Shown here: in pieces, positions 6,171-13,108 of the stretch
Position numbering within the stretch: position 1 is the stretch's first letter
Layout of the letters: each line of letters opens with the position of its first letter
Source: Methanospirillum hungatei
GTDB lineage: Archaea > Halobacteriota > Methanomicrobia > Methanomicrobiales > Methanospirillaceae
Direction of reading: 5' to 3'
Assembly: GCF_020216685.1 (NCBI RefSeq)
Contig: NZ_JAIWNS010000138.1
Coordinates: 1 to 13,809 of the forward strand
Length of the DNA: 13,809 bases
Notes under the pieces: model-generated
Databases searched by the model: none
What the model was told of the DNA's origin: nothing
Seen by the model: the letters and a program-made list of their open reading frames with translations, nothing else
Program-made: the position numbers and the translations under genes

Positions 6171-7133
6171 ATGAGTTCCCGAACATTTTCTCCCTCATGC
6201 AGATCTGAACTTCAGTACATGGAAATAGCTGAAGAAAGAATAATATGGGCACGTATGCATATCAGAACATTTCTCACTGAATATCTGCCAATATTTGTAA
6301 AAGGCCTTCTCATGGGTATGTGCGATATCATCCCCGGGGTATCAGGAGGAACAGTCGCATTCATTACCGGTATATATGGCCGGCTGATAGCGGCAGTTGC
6401 CCATATCTCACCAGTCATCATCCGGGATCTTATCAGATGGGACCTTGCATCATTCAGGGCCAGACTTGAAGAGATGGACGTAGTTTTTCTCATCGTCCTT
6501 GCATCAGGTATCGGTTCTGCATTTCTCCTGATATCTCGGGTCATGCTCTGGCTGCTTCAGGAATATCCTGTCCAGACAAACGGATTTTTCTTTGGTCTGA
6601 TCCTCGCATCATCAGTCCTGCTCTTTGTTCCCCTGCCTGGCCGGTATCCGGGGAGTTTTATCTTTCTCATCTTAGGGATTATCCTTGGCCTCGGGATTGT
6701 GATGCTTAATCCTGCTGCTCTTGGTCATTCATATCCTATCCTGTTTGTCACGGGATTTATCGCCCTGTGTGCCATGATCCTCCCTGGAATCTCCGGTGCT
6801 TATATAACGCTTCTGATGAACCAGTATGAATACATGCTCCATGCCGTAAAAACCCTGGCACTTCCTGATATCGGAGCATATCTTGCAGGAGGTATCATCG
6901 GTATTCTGACATTTACCAGGCTTTTAAAGTATCTGCTCAAATATTACCATGACCTCATCGTTGCCATTCTGACCGGTCTGATGCTTGGATCATCAAAGTT
7001 GCTCTTTGACCGGGCCTCTGAATCCACCCCGCCCGGGCTGGACCTACTGGTCAGTATCATCGTTGGAATACTGGTCGTTGCCCTGTTTCAGTATGTACAG
7101 ACCGCGATGAAGAAGAAAAATCAGAAAAATTAA
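6171..7133 (+). CDS. DUF368 membrane protein, probable polyprenyl-phosphate translocase family
   Basis: This is an integral membrane protein with many hydrophobic segments. It carries the two DUF368 signatures: GMCDIIPGVSGGTVAFITGIY in the first half and CAMILPGISGAYITLLMNQYEY in the second, which look like an internal duplication. Bacterial DUF368 proteins (PopT) were shown to take part in recycling of undecaprenyl phosphate across the membrane. In an archaeon the natural substrate would be a dolichyl-type phosphate, which is inference. The longest start (ATG 6171) gives 320 residues but has no ribosome binding site; ATG 6219 and ATG 6255 are alternatives. Family similarity begins only near FLTEYLPIFVKGLLMG, which fits 6255 best. 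The 3' end converges with apgM across four bases. Confidence 0.88.
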   Translation: MSSRTFSPSCRSELQYMEIAEERIIWARMHIRTFLTEYLPIFVKGLLMGMCDIIPGVSGGTVAFITGIYGRLIAAVAHISPVIIRDLIRWDLASFRARLEEMDVVFLIVLASGIGSAFLLISRVMLWLLQEYPVQTNGFFFGLILASSVLLFVPLPGRYPGSFIFLILGIILGLGIVMLNPAALGHSYPILFVTGFIALCAMILPGISGAYITLLMNQYEYMLHAVKTLALPDIGAYLAGGIIGILTFTRLLKYLLKYYHDLIVAILTGLMLGSSKLLFDRASESTPPGLDLLVSIIVGILVVALFQYVQTAMKKKNQKN

Positions 7134-7137
7134 GGAA

Positions 7138-8295
7138 TCAGGAGATAAGAAGGTGGATAAGATCGGTACCGGCAAGCAGACCATACATCCCTTTCGCCCC
7201 TTCCTTCTCTGAAAACCGGGTTGTATCGTCTTTGTCCTTTCCAAGGATTGCAAAAGGCACAGGTTCGGCGGTATGGGTTTTTATCCTGATTGGTGTCGGG
7301 TGATCCGGAAGAACCGCAATCCTGCCATTAAAATCCTTCATGATGGTGCCAATCATCTCATCCACCCGCTCGATAGCCTTTACCTTCTCCTCAACACTTC
7401 CCATATGTCCTGCCTCATCCGGAGCCTCGACATGGATGAAGAGAAAGTCAAGTCTTTTCAAAGCCTCAATGGCATATCTGGCCTTTGCCTGGTAATCGGT
7501 ATCGATAAACCCGGTTGCTCCGGGGACCTTTATTATCTCCATACCTGCATAGGTCCCGATCCCGTTCAGAAGATCCACCGCCGAAATGATCCCTCCGGAA
7601 AGCCCTGTCAACACCTGAAATGATCTCATCTCCGGACGCTTCCCTCCTGACCATGGCCAGATGGAGGTAGCCGGTTTCTTTCCTCGTTTGATCCGATCCA
7701 GGTTTACCGGGTGGGTGGCAAAGACTTCTGTGCTGATTCTCATCGCTTCAAGCAGCCTCTCAGCATCAGGCCCTTTGGGAAGATAATCCCTGATTGGCTG
7801 GCCGGTGATATCATGGGGCGGTGTTGACTCACAGCCCTGACCTCCGGGTACGATGAGAAGATTACGGTAGCTGATACCCGGATGACAGACCATTCCTGAC
7901 AGATGATTGTTCAGGGAGGCAAGAAGCTGTGCCCCTTCCTCACTGGTGATATGGCCTGCGTTAAAGTCATCGAGGATGGCATTATCAATGGTAACAAGGT
8001 TGCACCGGTATGCAACATCATCATCCCCAAGAGAAATTCCCATACTGGCAGCTTCCAAAGCCCCCCTGCCGGTATAACAGACGGCGGGATCGTACCCGAG
8101 CACAGACAGATTTGCGATATCACTCCCGGGTGCAAACCCGTCAGGTACGGTCTGTAAGAGCCCCATGGCGCCTTCACGGGCAATATAATCCATATTCGGG
8201 GTATGAGCCGCTTCAAGCGGAGTCAATCCTGAGAGCTCTGCAAGCGGCTCATCTGCCATCCCATCGCCGAGAACGATACAATATTTCTCTTTCAT
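7138..8295 (-). CDS. apgM: Cofactor-independent phosphoglycerate mutase, archaeal ApgM type (or related homoserine-kinase-like enzyme)
   Basis: This is a 385-residue member of the alkaline-phosphatase-like metalloenzyme superfamily. Metal and catalytic motifs are visible: Asp11 in GDGMAD, Ser58 in PGSDIANLSVLGYDP, DEAGHMG, PDHPTP and KTHTAEPVPF. The usual annotation is 2,3-bisphosphoglycerate-independent phosphoglycerate mutase, interconverting 3- and 2-phosphoglycerate in gluconeogenesis. A sister subfamily with the same DGMAD...PGSDIANLSVLGYDP style has been proposed as a homoserine kinase, so the substrate is not settled. The ATG at 8295 follows the epimerase stop by one base. The ribosome binding GGAG lies in the last codons of the epimerase, which implies translational coupling. 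Family certain, reaction probable. Confidence 0.88.
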   Translation of the reverse strand: MKEKYCIVLGDGMADEPLAELSGLTPLEAAHTPNMDYIAREGAMGLLQTVPDGFAPGSDIANLSVLGYDPAVCYTGRGALEAASMGISLGDDDVAYRCNLVTIDNAILDDFNAGHITSEEGAQLLASLNNHLSGMVCHPGISYRNLLIVPGGQGCESTPPHDITGQPIRDYLPKGPDAERLLEAMRISTEVFATHPVNLDRIKRGKKPATSIWPWSGGKRPEMRSFQVLTGLSGGIISAVDLLNGIGTYAGMEIIKVPGATGFIDTDYQAKARYAIEALKRLDFLFIHVEAPDEAGHMGSVEEKVKAIERVDEMIGTIMKDFNGRIAVLPDHPTPIRIKTHTAEPVPFAILGKDKDDTTRFSEKEGAKGMYGLLAGTDLIHLLIS

Positions 8296-8296
8296 A

Positions 8297-9223
8297 TTAC
8301 TCCAGGGCTGCCCGGACGGCTATTCTGACACTCTCTCTGCTTGTGATATCAGGAACATATCCAAGATTCTTGAGTCTGCTGATATCAAGCTGCATCTTTG
8401 GCACATCACCGATCCATCCCCTGCTTCCGCCGGTATAGTGATACTGTGGTGAAAGTCCCATCTCGCCTGAGAGGATATCAGCTATCTCGGTGACTGATAT
8501 CCAGTCCTCTGATCCGATATTGAAGGTATTGACCGGATCACGGGTATGACCGACCACATACATGATGGCTCTGATACATTCCCTGACCTCAAGGTATGAC
8601 TTTGTCTGTTTTCCGTCTCCCAGGATCTCAAGTTCATGAGGGTTTTCTCTTAGTTTTCTGATAAAGTCGGTGATGACACCATGGCCTGATCGTGCACCAA
8701 TGATATTTGCAAACCTGAATATCCATGATCGCATGGAAAAACTGTGACAGTATGCAGATATGAGTGCCTCACAGGCAAGTTTTGATGCCCCGTAGACTGA
8801 GACCGGTTCCATCGGAGTGTACGACTCCGGAGTCGGGATGACTGATGCCTCTCCATACACGGTGGATGTTGAGGTAAAGACGATCTCCGGGACACATGCC
8901 TTTCTCATCGCTTCAAGAACGCGGTGAGTTGCGATGATCGTATTATTCAGCTGTTTTTCAGGTGCGACCGAACTCTCCCGCACATCAGGATCTGCTGCGA
9001 GGTGATATACCCGGTCAGCACCAGAGAGGTATTCCTGCCATGAATCAGAGAGGAGATCTGCGCTTACCAGAGTGACTCGTTTCTCATCAAGATGGCTTTT
9101 TATTGAGTTCAGATCACCGGAAATCAGGGAGTCTATGACTATTACGTCGTCACCGGCACTGACCAGAAAGTCTACCAGGTGTGACCCGATAAACCCGGCA
9201 CCGCCGGTCACTATACTGCGCAT
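8297..9223 (-). CDS. NAD-dependent nucleotide-sugar epimerase/dehydratase (UDP-glucose 4-epimerase-like, extended SDR)
   Basis: This 308-residue enzyme is an extended short-chain dehydrogenase acting on nucleotide sugars. It starts with the Rossmann motif GGAGFIG at 7-13. An acidic Asp31 ends strand 2, which favours NAD. The catalytic set follows: FTSTSTVYG at 117-124 and Tyr144-Lys148 in VYGASK. Later SYLEV and NIGSEDWISVTEIA are typical of UDP-glucose 4-epimerase relatives. It probably supplies an epimerised sugar for surface polysaccharide or S-layer glycans; the exact sugar cannot be read. The ATG at 9223 follows AAGGGATATGAG. It is first in an operon with apgM and diverges from the marker-12 gene across 43 bases. 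Confidence 0.92.
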   Translation of the reverse strand: MRSIVTGGAGFIGSHLVDFLVSAGDDVIVIDSLISGDLNSIKSHLDEKRVTLVSADLLSDSWQEYLSGADRVYHLAADPDVRESSVAPEKQLNNTIIATHRVLEAMRKACVPEIVFTSTSTVYGEASVIPTPESYTPMEPVSVYGASKLACEALISAYCHSFSMRSWIFRFANIIGARSGHGVITDFIRKLRENPHELEILGDGKQTKSYLEVRECIRAIMYVVGHTRDPVNTFNIGSEDWISVTEIADILSGEMGLSPQYHYTGGSRGWIGDVPKMQLDISRLKNLGYVPDITSRESVRIAVRAALE

Positions 9224-9266
9224 CCATACTCATATCCCTTTCCTTCTACCTAAATGTATAACAGCA

Positions 9267-10142
9267 ATGTTTGTCGGGATCGATCATGGAACCACTGCGA
9301 TGCGTTTTGCCGGAGGGGAGAAGGTGTATAAAATCCCAAGAGCTGACGCAGTTTCGTTTCAACTCTCTGACCTTTCGCACCTGACCGAAGGGGAGAAGAT
9401 AGAAGGGTTTGCGGTTACCTATTCGATGGGTGATAATTTTTCAGACATCACTCCGGTTGCACAGCTGAAAAACCGTGGTCTTGTCAGTCGTGAGGGAGCA
9501 GGAGAGCATACCGGAGGCGGGACCAGGGTATTTGATGTGATCAGGGAGAGTGGCATTCCGGCGGTTGCAGTACCTGGTCTGCATCGTGGTTCACCTACGG
9601 ATCCCAGGTTCAAAGTTTACTCCCATCAGGCAAGTCCTGAGAAGATAGGCCTCGCATATGAGGTTGTATGTCAACTCGGCCCTACCTGCATCGTTTCAGA
9701 TATCAGTTCCAATACCGTCACTCTTCTGATTCAGGATTACCGGATCGTCGGCGGATTTGATGCCTGTCTGTTTGCTCCTGGCTGGGTACATGGCGCTTTG
9801 GATCTTGATGCCATCCGGGCAATAGATGCCGGGCAGATGACGGCGAACGATGCGTTTTTACATGCCGGTGTCCGGGACAGCCTGGATGATCCTGACCGTG
9901 AGGCTGCTCTTGCGATGTTTGCTGCCATGGAATGTGCATCCCTGCGGCTTTTAGCTCCTGATGCACCAGTCGCGTTATGCGGAAGCAGGGCCGGGTCGGT
10001 AGCAGATGAGATCGCCCGTCTGCTCTCCTGTGATCTGCTCGTACTGGATGAGTGGACGGCGGCAAAGGGACTCTCAAGGATTGCAGAAGCCGTATTCTCT
10101 AAAAATGTCACACAAATTCTCGGCATCCCGGTCAGACTGTAA
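9267..10142 (+). CDS. Methanogenesis marker protein 12
   Basis: This 291-residue protein matches methanogenesis marker protein 12, a family found in methanogens with no assigned reaction. It begins MFVGIDHGTTAMRF, which looks like the phosphate-1 loop of ASKHA-type kinases. VSDISSNTVTLLI at 143-155 resembles the second phosphate motif, and ALCGSRAG at 236-243 may be the adenosine region. A nucleotide-binding or kinase-like fold is therefore inferred. The frame stays open upstream to 9072, but that part lies opposite the epimerase and the family start is at 9267. No ribosome binding site precedes the ATG, so the message may have a very short leader. The stop at 10140-10142 abuts the porC TATA box; por is the next gene. 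Confidence 0.9.
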   Translation: MFVGIDHGTTAMRFAGGEKVYKIPRADAVSFQLSDLSHLTEGEKIEGFAVTYSMGDNFSDITPVAQLKNRGLVSREGAGEHTGGGTRVFDVIRESGIPAVAVPGLHRGSPTDPRFKVYSHQASPEKIGLAYEVVCQLGPTCIVSDISSNTVTLLIQDYRIVGGFDACLFAPGWVHGALDLDAIRAIDAGQMTANDAFLHAGVRDSLDDPDREAALAMFAAMECASLRLLAPDAPVALCGSRAGSVADEIARLLSCDLLVLDEWTAAKGLSRIAEAVFSKNVTQILGIPVRL

Positions 10143-10150
10143 TTTTATAT
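10143..10150 (+). promoter_or_regulatory. Probable TATA box of the porCDAB operon
   Basis: TTTTATAT directly follows the stop codon of the marker-12 gene. It is close to the archaeal TATA consensus. Transcription would start at about 10170-10176, inside the inverted repeat at 10165-10181 and only some 10 bases before the porC TTG. It suggests that the por operon has its own promoter. Confidence 0.55.
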
Positions 10151-10164
10151 GATTAATCGTGTAA

Positions 10165-10181
10165 AATATTCTGGGAATATT
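10165..10181. repeat. Perfect palindromic operator candidate at the porC start
   Basis: AATATTC and GAATATT are perfect 7-base arms around a TGG spacer. The second arm ends one base before the TTG start of porC and the repeat covers the predicted transcription start. A dimeric regulator bound here would block transcription of the por operon. As RNA it could instead form a hairpin at the start codon. Confidence 0.65.
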
Positions 10182-10182
10182 C

Positions 10183-10725
10183 TTGAGAGAGTTGAGGATC
10201 CATGGGAGAGGTGGTCAGGGGTCGGTGACTGCAGCCGAACTGATCGCCGTTGCAGCCTTTAAGAGCGGAGTATTTTCACAAGCCTTTCCGGCATTCGGAG
10301 TCGAAAGGCGGGGTGCCCCGGTCCAGGCTTTTGTCAGGTTCTCGGATGAAAAGATCCGGCTCAGAAGCCAGGTATATGAACCGGACTATGTCATTGTGCA
10401 GGACAGTACCCTGATCAAGGATGTAAATGTCTTCTCCGGCATGAAGAAGGGGGGCATTATCCTCATTAATACCGGTGGAGATATTCATGGCACCATACCG
10501 GAAGGTGTCAGGTATATACCGATTGATGCAACCAAACTTGCACTTGAGGTTCTTGGTGTTCCAATTACAAACACCACGTTGATGGGAGCCTTTGCTGCAG
10601 CGTCCGGGGAGATCAGTCTGGAAGCACTGGAAGAGGCAGTCCGTGAGCGGTTCTCCGGCACTCTGGCAGACAAGAATGTGGCAGCCAGCCGGAAGGCATA
10701 TGAGCTGATCAAGGGAGGTGCATAA
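10183..10725 (+). CDS. porC: Pyruvate:ferredoxin oxidoreductase, gamma subunit
   Basis: This is the 180-residue gamma subunit of pyruvate synthase, which joins acetyl-CoA and CO2 to pyruvate with reduced ferredoxin. The family motif GRGGQGSVTAAEL lies at 8-20, followed by AFPAFGVERRGAPVQAFVR and ITNTTLMGAFAA. The start is TTG at 10183, giving MRELRIHGRGGQG, the normal family N-terminus. No ATG or GTG alternative lies between it and the upstream in-frame TAA at 10162. There is no clear ribosome binding site, in contrast to the strong ones before porD, porA and porB. The start is overlapped upstream by a palindrome and a TATA box, so translation from a very short leader is likely. Confidence 0.95.
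   Translation: MRELRIHGRGGQGSVTAAELIAVAAFKSGVFSQAFPAFGVERRGAPVQAFVRFSDEKIRLRSQVYEPDYVIVQDSTLIKDVNVFSGMKKGGIILINTGGDIHGTIPEGVRYIPIDATKLALEVLGVPITNTTLMGAFAAASGEISLEALEEAVRERFSGTLADKNVAASRKAYELIKGGA
10713..10720 (+). promoter_or_regulatory. Strong Shine-Dalgarno site of porD
   Basis: GGGAGGTG lies inside the last codons of porC, 7 bases before the porD ATG. It matches the anti-Shine-Dalgarno of archaeal 16S rRNA almost perfectly. It shows that reinitiation inside the operon is efficient while the first gene lacks such a site. Confidence 0.75.
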
Positions 10726-10727
10726 AT

Positions 10728-10985
10728 ATGGCACTTCGTATCGGATGTGCAGCAGCTCCTGGTCAGGCACGGGAGAACAAGACCGGATCATGGCGTGTCT
10801 TCCGCCCGGTTTTTGATCATGACAAATGTACCTCATGCGGAATGTGCCAGCTGGTCTGTCCGGAAGGATGTATCCTGACTGGTGATAAACAATTCAATCC
10901 TGACTATGATTTCTGTAAAGGGTGTGGGCTGTGTGCCCAGGAATGCCCGGCAAAAGCCATCACCATGGAAACGGAGGAGAAATAA
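10728..10985 (+). CDS. porD: Pyruvate:ferredoxin oxidoreductase, delta (ferredoxin-like) subunit
   Basis: This 85-residue subunit carries two [4Fe-4S] clusters that pass electrons between the catalytic beta subunit and ferredoxin. The first cluster motif is Cys34, Cys37, Cys40 and Cys44-Pro; the second is Cys63, Cys66, Cys69 and Cys73-Pro. The N-terminal extension GSWRVFRPVFDHDKC is typical of PorD rather than of a free ferredoxin. The ATG lies two bases after the porC stop and has a strong ribosome binding site. The stop TAA touches the porA ATG directly. Confidence 0.96.
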   Translation: MALRIGCAAAPGQARENKTGSWRVFRPVFDHDKCTSCGMCQLVCPEGCILTGDKQFNPDYDFCKGCGLCAQECPAKAITMETEEK

Positions 10986-12146
10986 ATGAAAGCAATTCTC
11001 GAAGGCTCCCATGCAGTAGCAGAAGCAGTCAGGCTGGTAAAACCTGAAGTCATATCTGCATACCCGATCACTCCTCAGACCCATATCGTGGAGCGGCTTG
11101 CAGAGATGGTAGCTGATGGTGTCCTGGAAAGCGAATATATCTGCGTCGACAGCGAATTTTCCGCACTTTCAGCATGTCTCGGAGCATCAGCAGCAGGATC
11201 ACGGGTGTACTCGGCGACCTCATCACAAGGTCTCTTGTTCATGGCAGAAGTTGTCTTCAATGTTGCCGGTATGAGACAGCCAATTGTCATGTCGATTGCA
11301 AACCGTGCCGTCAGTGCCCCGCTCTCCATCTGGAATGATCAGCAGGACTCTCTCTGTCTTCGTGACTCAGGCTGGATTCAGCTCTATGCAGAGGATGTAC
11401 AGGAGACTTTTGACCTGCATCTTCTTGCGTACAAGGTCGCAGAAGATCATCGTATCCTTCTGCCGGTCTTTGTCTGCTTTGACGGGTTTATCATATCTCA
11501 CACCTATGAGCCGGTTGATATTCCGGAAGAGAAGGATGTTCTTGCATATCTTCCACCCTATGTTCCGTTCAATAAACTGGATGCTGATGATCCACTGAGC
11601 ATGGGGATGTACGCAACTCCTGAATATTACATGGAGTTCAGATACGAGATAGACCAGGCGATGGGCCGTGCTCTTAACGTTATAAAGCAGGCAGGAAAAG
11701 AGTTCAAGGAAAAATTCGGCCGTGACTACAGTGAACTTGTCGAAGCATACCGGCTGGATGATGCAGAGGTTGCCATCGTTGCCATGGGATCAGTATGTGG
11801 AACTATTAAGGATGCCATCGATGCAATGCGGGCAGAGGGAAGAAAGGTAGGTCTTCTCAAGATCCGTGCCTTCCGCCCATTCCCAGCAGAGGATATCAAA
11901 AAGGCCCTTGCCGGTATCAGGAAAGTCGGTGTGTTTGAGAAGAATGTCTCAATCGGGTCACGGATGAAGGGAGCCGTCGGATATGAGATCAAGGACGCCC
12001 TCTCTGATTCTTCAGTGCAGGTTATAAGTTATGTCGCAGGACTTGGCGGACGGGATATCAGAATTGAGGATATTAAAAAGATGACCGATGCAATTGAGGC
12101 TGGAAATGGTGATTGTTTCTTCGGCCTTCGTGAGGAGCTGATCTGA
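10986..12146 (+). CDS. porA: Pyruvate:ferredoxin oxidoreductase, alpha subunit
   Basis: This 386-residue alpha subunit provides part of the thiamine-diphosphate active site and substrate pocket. The signature [12 protein letters not shown] lies at about 25-36, with [11 protein letters not shown] and [17 protein letters not shown] further on. The C-terminal transketolase-like domain has [16 protein letters not shown]. The sequence pattern fits pyruvate rather than branched-chain or 2-oxoglutarate oxidoreductases, as does the four-gene C-D-A-B order. The ribosome binding site GGAGGAG (10973-10979) lies inside porD, and the gene starts on the base after the porD stop. Length is normal for archaeal PorA. 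Confidence 0.96.
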   Translation: MKAILEGSHAVAEAVRLVKPEVISAYPITPQTHIVERLAEMVADGVLESEYICVDSEFSALSACLGASAAGSRVYSATSSQGLLFMAEVVFNVAGMRQPIVMSIANRAVSAPLSIWNDQQDSLCLRDSGWIQLYAEDVQETFDLHLLAYKVAEDHRILLPVFVCFDGFIISHTYEPVDIPEEKDVLAYLPPYVPFNKLDADDPLSMGMYATPEYYMEFRYEIDQAMGRALNVIKQAGKEFKEKFGRDYSELVEAYRLDDAEVAIVAMGSVCGTIKDAIDAMRAEGRKVGLLKIRAFRPFPAEDIKKALAGIRKVGVFEKNVSIGSRMKGAVGYEIKDALSDSSVQVISYVAGLGGRDIRIEDIKKMTDAIEAGNGDCFFGLREELI

Positions 12147-12147
12147 G

Positions 12148-13035
12148 ATGGCTGACAGAACCCTAGAACTGGTAGACTCAGGGCACCGTGCCTGTGGTGG
12201 CTGTGGTCCTGCATTTGCAGCCAGGTTAATTCTCAAAGGAGCAGGTGAGCGATCCATTGTTTGTGCTTCAACCGGATGTATGGAAGTCTTTTCAACTCCC
12301 TATCCCCAGACGGCATGGAAAGTCCCCTGGATTCATTCTCTCTTCCAGAATACTGCAGCGGTTGCATCCGGTGTTGAGGCTGCCTTAAAGCGTCAGGGCC
12401 GGGATGAGCATGTCCTGTGTATCTGTGGAGATGGAGCAACCTTTGATATTGGGATCCTCTGTATCAGCGGAGCCTTTGAACGAGGCCATAATATCACTTA
12501 CATCTGCTATGATAACGAGGCATACATGAATACGGGAATCCAGCGGTCTGGTGCAACCCCCTTTGATGCCAGTACCACCACCTCTCCGGCCGGAAAGAAG
12601 AGCTTTGGAAATTCCAGGCCAAAGAAGGATATGCCTCAGATTCTTGCCGCACATGGGGCCCCGTATGTTGCAACCTGTTCGATTGCATACCCGAATGATG
12701 TCATCAAGAAGGTGGAACGGGCAGTAAACACTGACGGGCCGTGCTATATTCAGATCCACACCCCCTGCTGCACCGGCTGGGGATTTGACGGATCAAAGAC
12801 CATTGACCTTGGCAAGCTGGCAATCGAGACCGGTCTCTGGGTCAATTATGAGATCGTCAATGGGAAGATTGAGAAGGCCAAGAAGGTCAAACGAAAACCG
12901 GTCGAAGAGTATCTTCGTGTTCAGAAACGGTTTGCTCATCTCTTCAAACCCTCCGTCAATACTGAAGAGATAGCAAAAATTCAGGCAATAGCCGATGCAA
13001 ATGCAGAAAAATTCGGTATTGACCTCAAGATCTAA
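12148..13035 (+). CDS. porB: Pyruvate:ferredoxin oxidoreductase, beta subunit
   Basis: This 295-residue subunit binds thiamine diphosphate and one [4Fe-4S] cluster. The diphosphate/Mg site is GDGATFDIG at 94-102 with NEAYMNTG at 123-130. Probable cluster ligands are Cys16, Cys19, Cys44 and Cys207 (or 208) in TPCCTGW. The start ATG is one base after the porA stop, with GAGGAGCTG as ribosome binding site inside porA. It is the last gene of the operon: its stop begins a T-tract terminator and a new promoter follows. All four subunits look intact, so the complex should be functional. Confidence 0.96.
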   Translation: MADRTLELVDSGHRACGGCGPAFAARLILKGAGERSIVCASTGCMEVFSTPYPQTAWKVPWIHSLFQNTAAVASGVEAALKRQGRDEHVLCICGDGATFDIGILCISGAFERGHNITYICYDNEAYMNTGIQRSGATPFDASTTTSPAGKKSFGNSRPKKDMPQILAAHGAPYVATCSIAYPNDVIKKVERAVNTDGPCYIQIHTPCCTGWGFDGSKTIDLGKLAIETGLWVNYEIVNGKIEKAKKVKRKPVEEYLRVQKRFAHLFKPSVNTEEIAKIQAIADANAEKFGIDLKI

Positions 13036-13044
13036 TTCTTTTTT
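13033..13044 (+). terminator. T-tract terminator of the por operon
   Basis: TAATTCTTTTTT starts with the porB stop codon and contains six T's. There is no obvious hairpin, as expected for archaeal intrinsic termination. The 12 bases are identical to those at the DUF1858 stop (3887-3898). Confidence 0.55.
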
Positions 13045-13069
13045 CATCTTCCATATCTGATACCTAAAC

Positions 13070-13078
13070 CTTATATAG
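13070..13078 (+). promoter_or_regulatory. Probable TATA box of the response-regulator gene
   Basis: CTTATATAG is a good archaeal TATA box about 31-39 bases before the GTG at 13109. Transcription would start close to 13100, leaving under about ten bases of leader. No ribosome binding site sits in that space, so the gene is a candidate for near-leaderless translation. Confidence 0.55.
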
Positions 13079-13108
13079 GCTACAGGTAGATGCGTACCAA
13101 TCTGAACG

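Noticed and set aside
9072..9266. N-terminal extension of the marker-12 gene
   Set aside because: The frame is open but overlaps the epimerase start antisense, and the family start MFVGIDHGTT is at 9267.
10276..10836. A 186-codon minus-strand open frame opposite porC and porD
   Set aside because: It lies antisense to two firmly identified genes, has no recognisable motif, and no ribosome binding site or promoter was seen.
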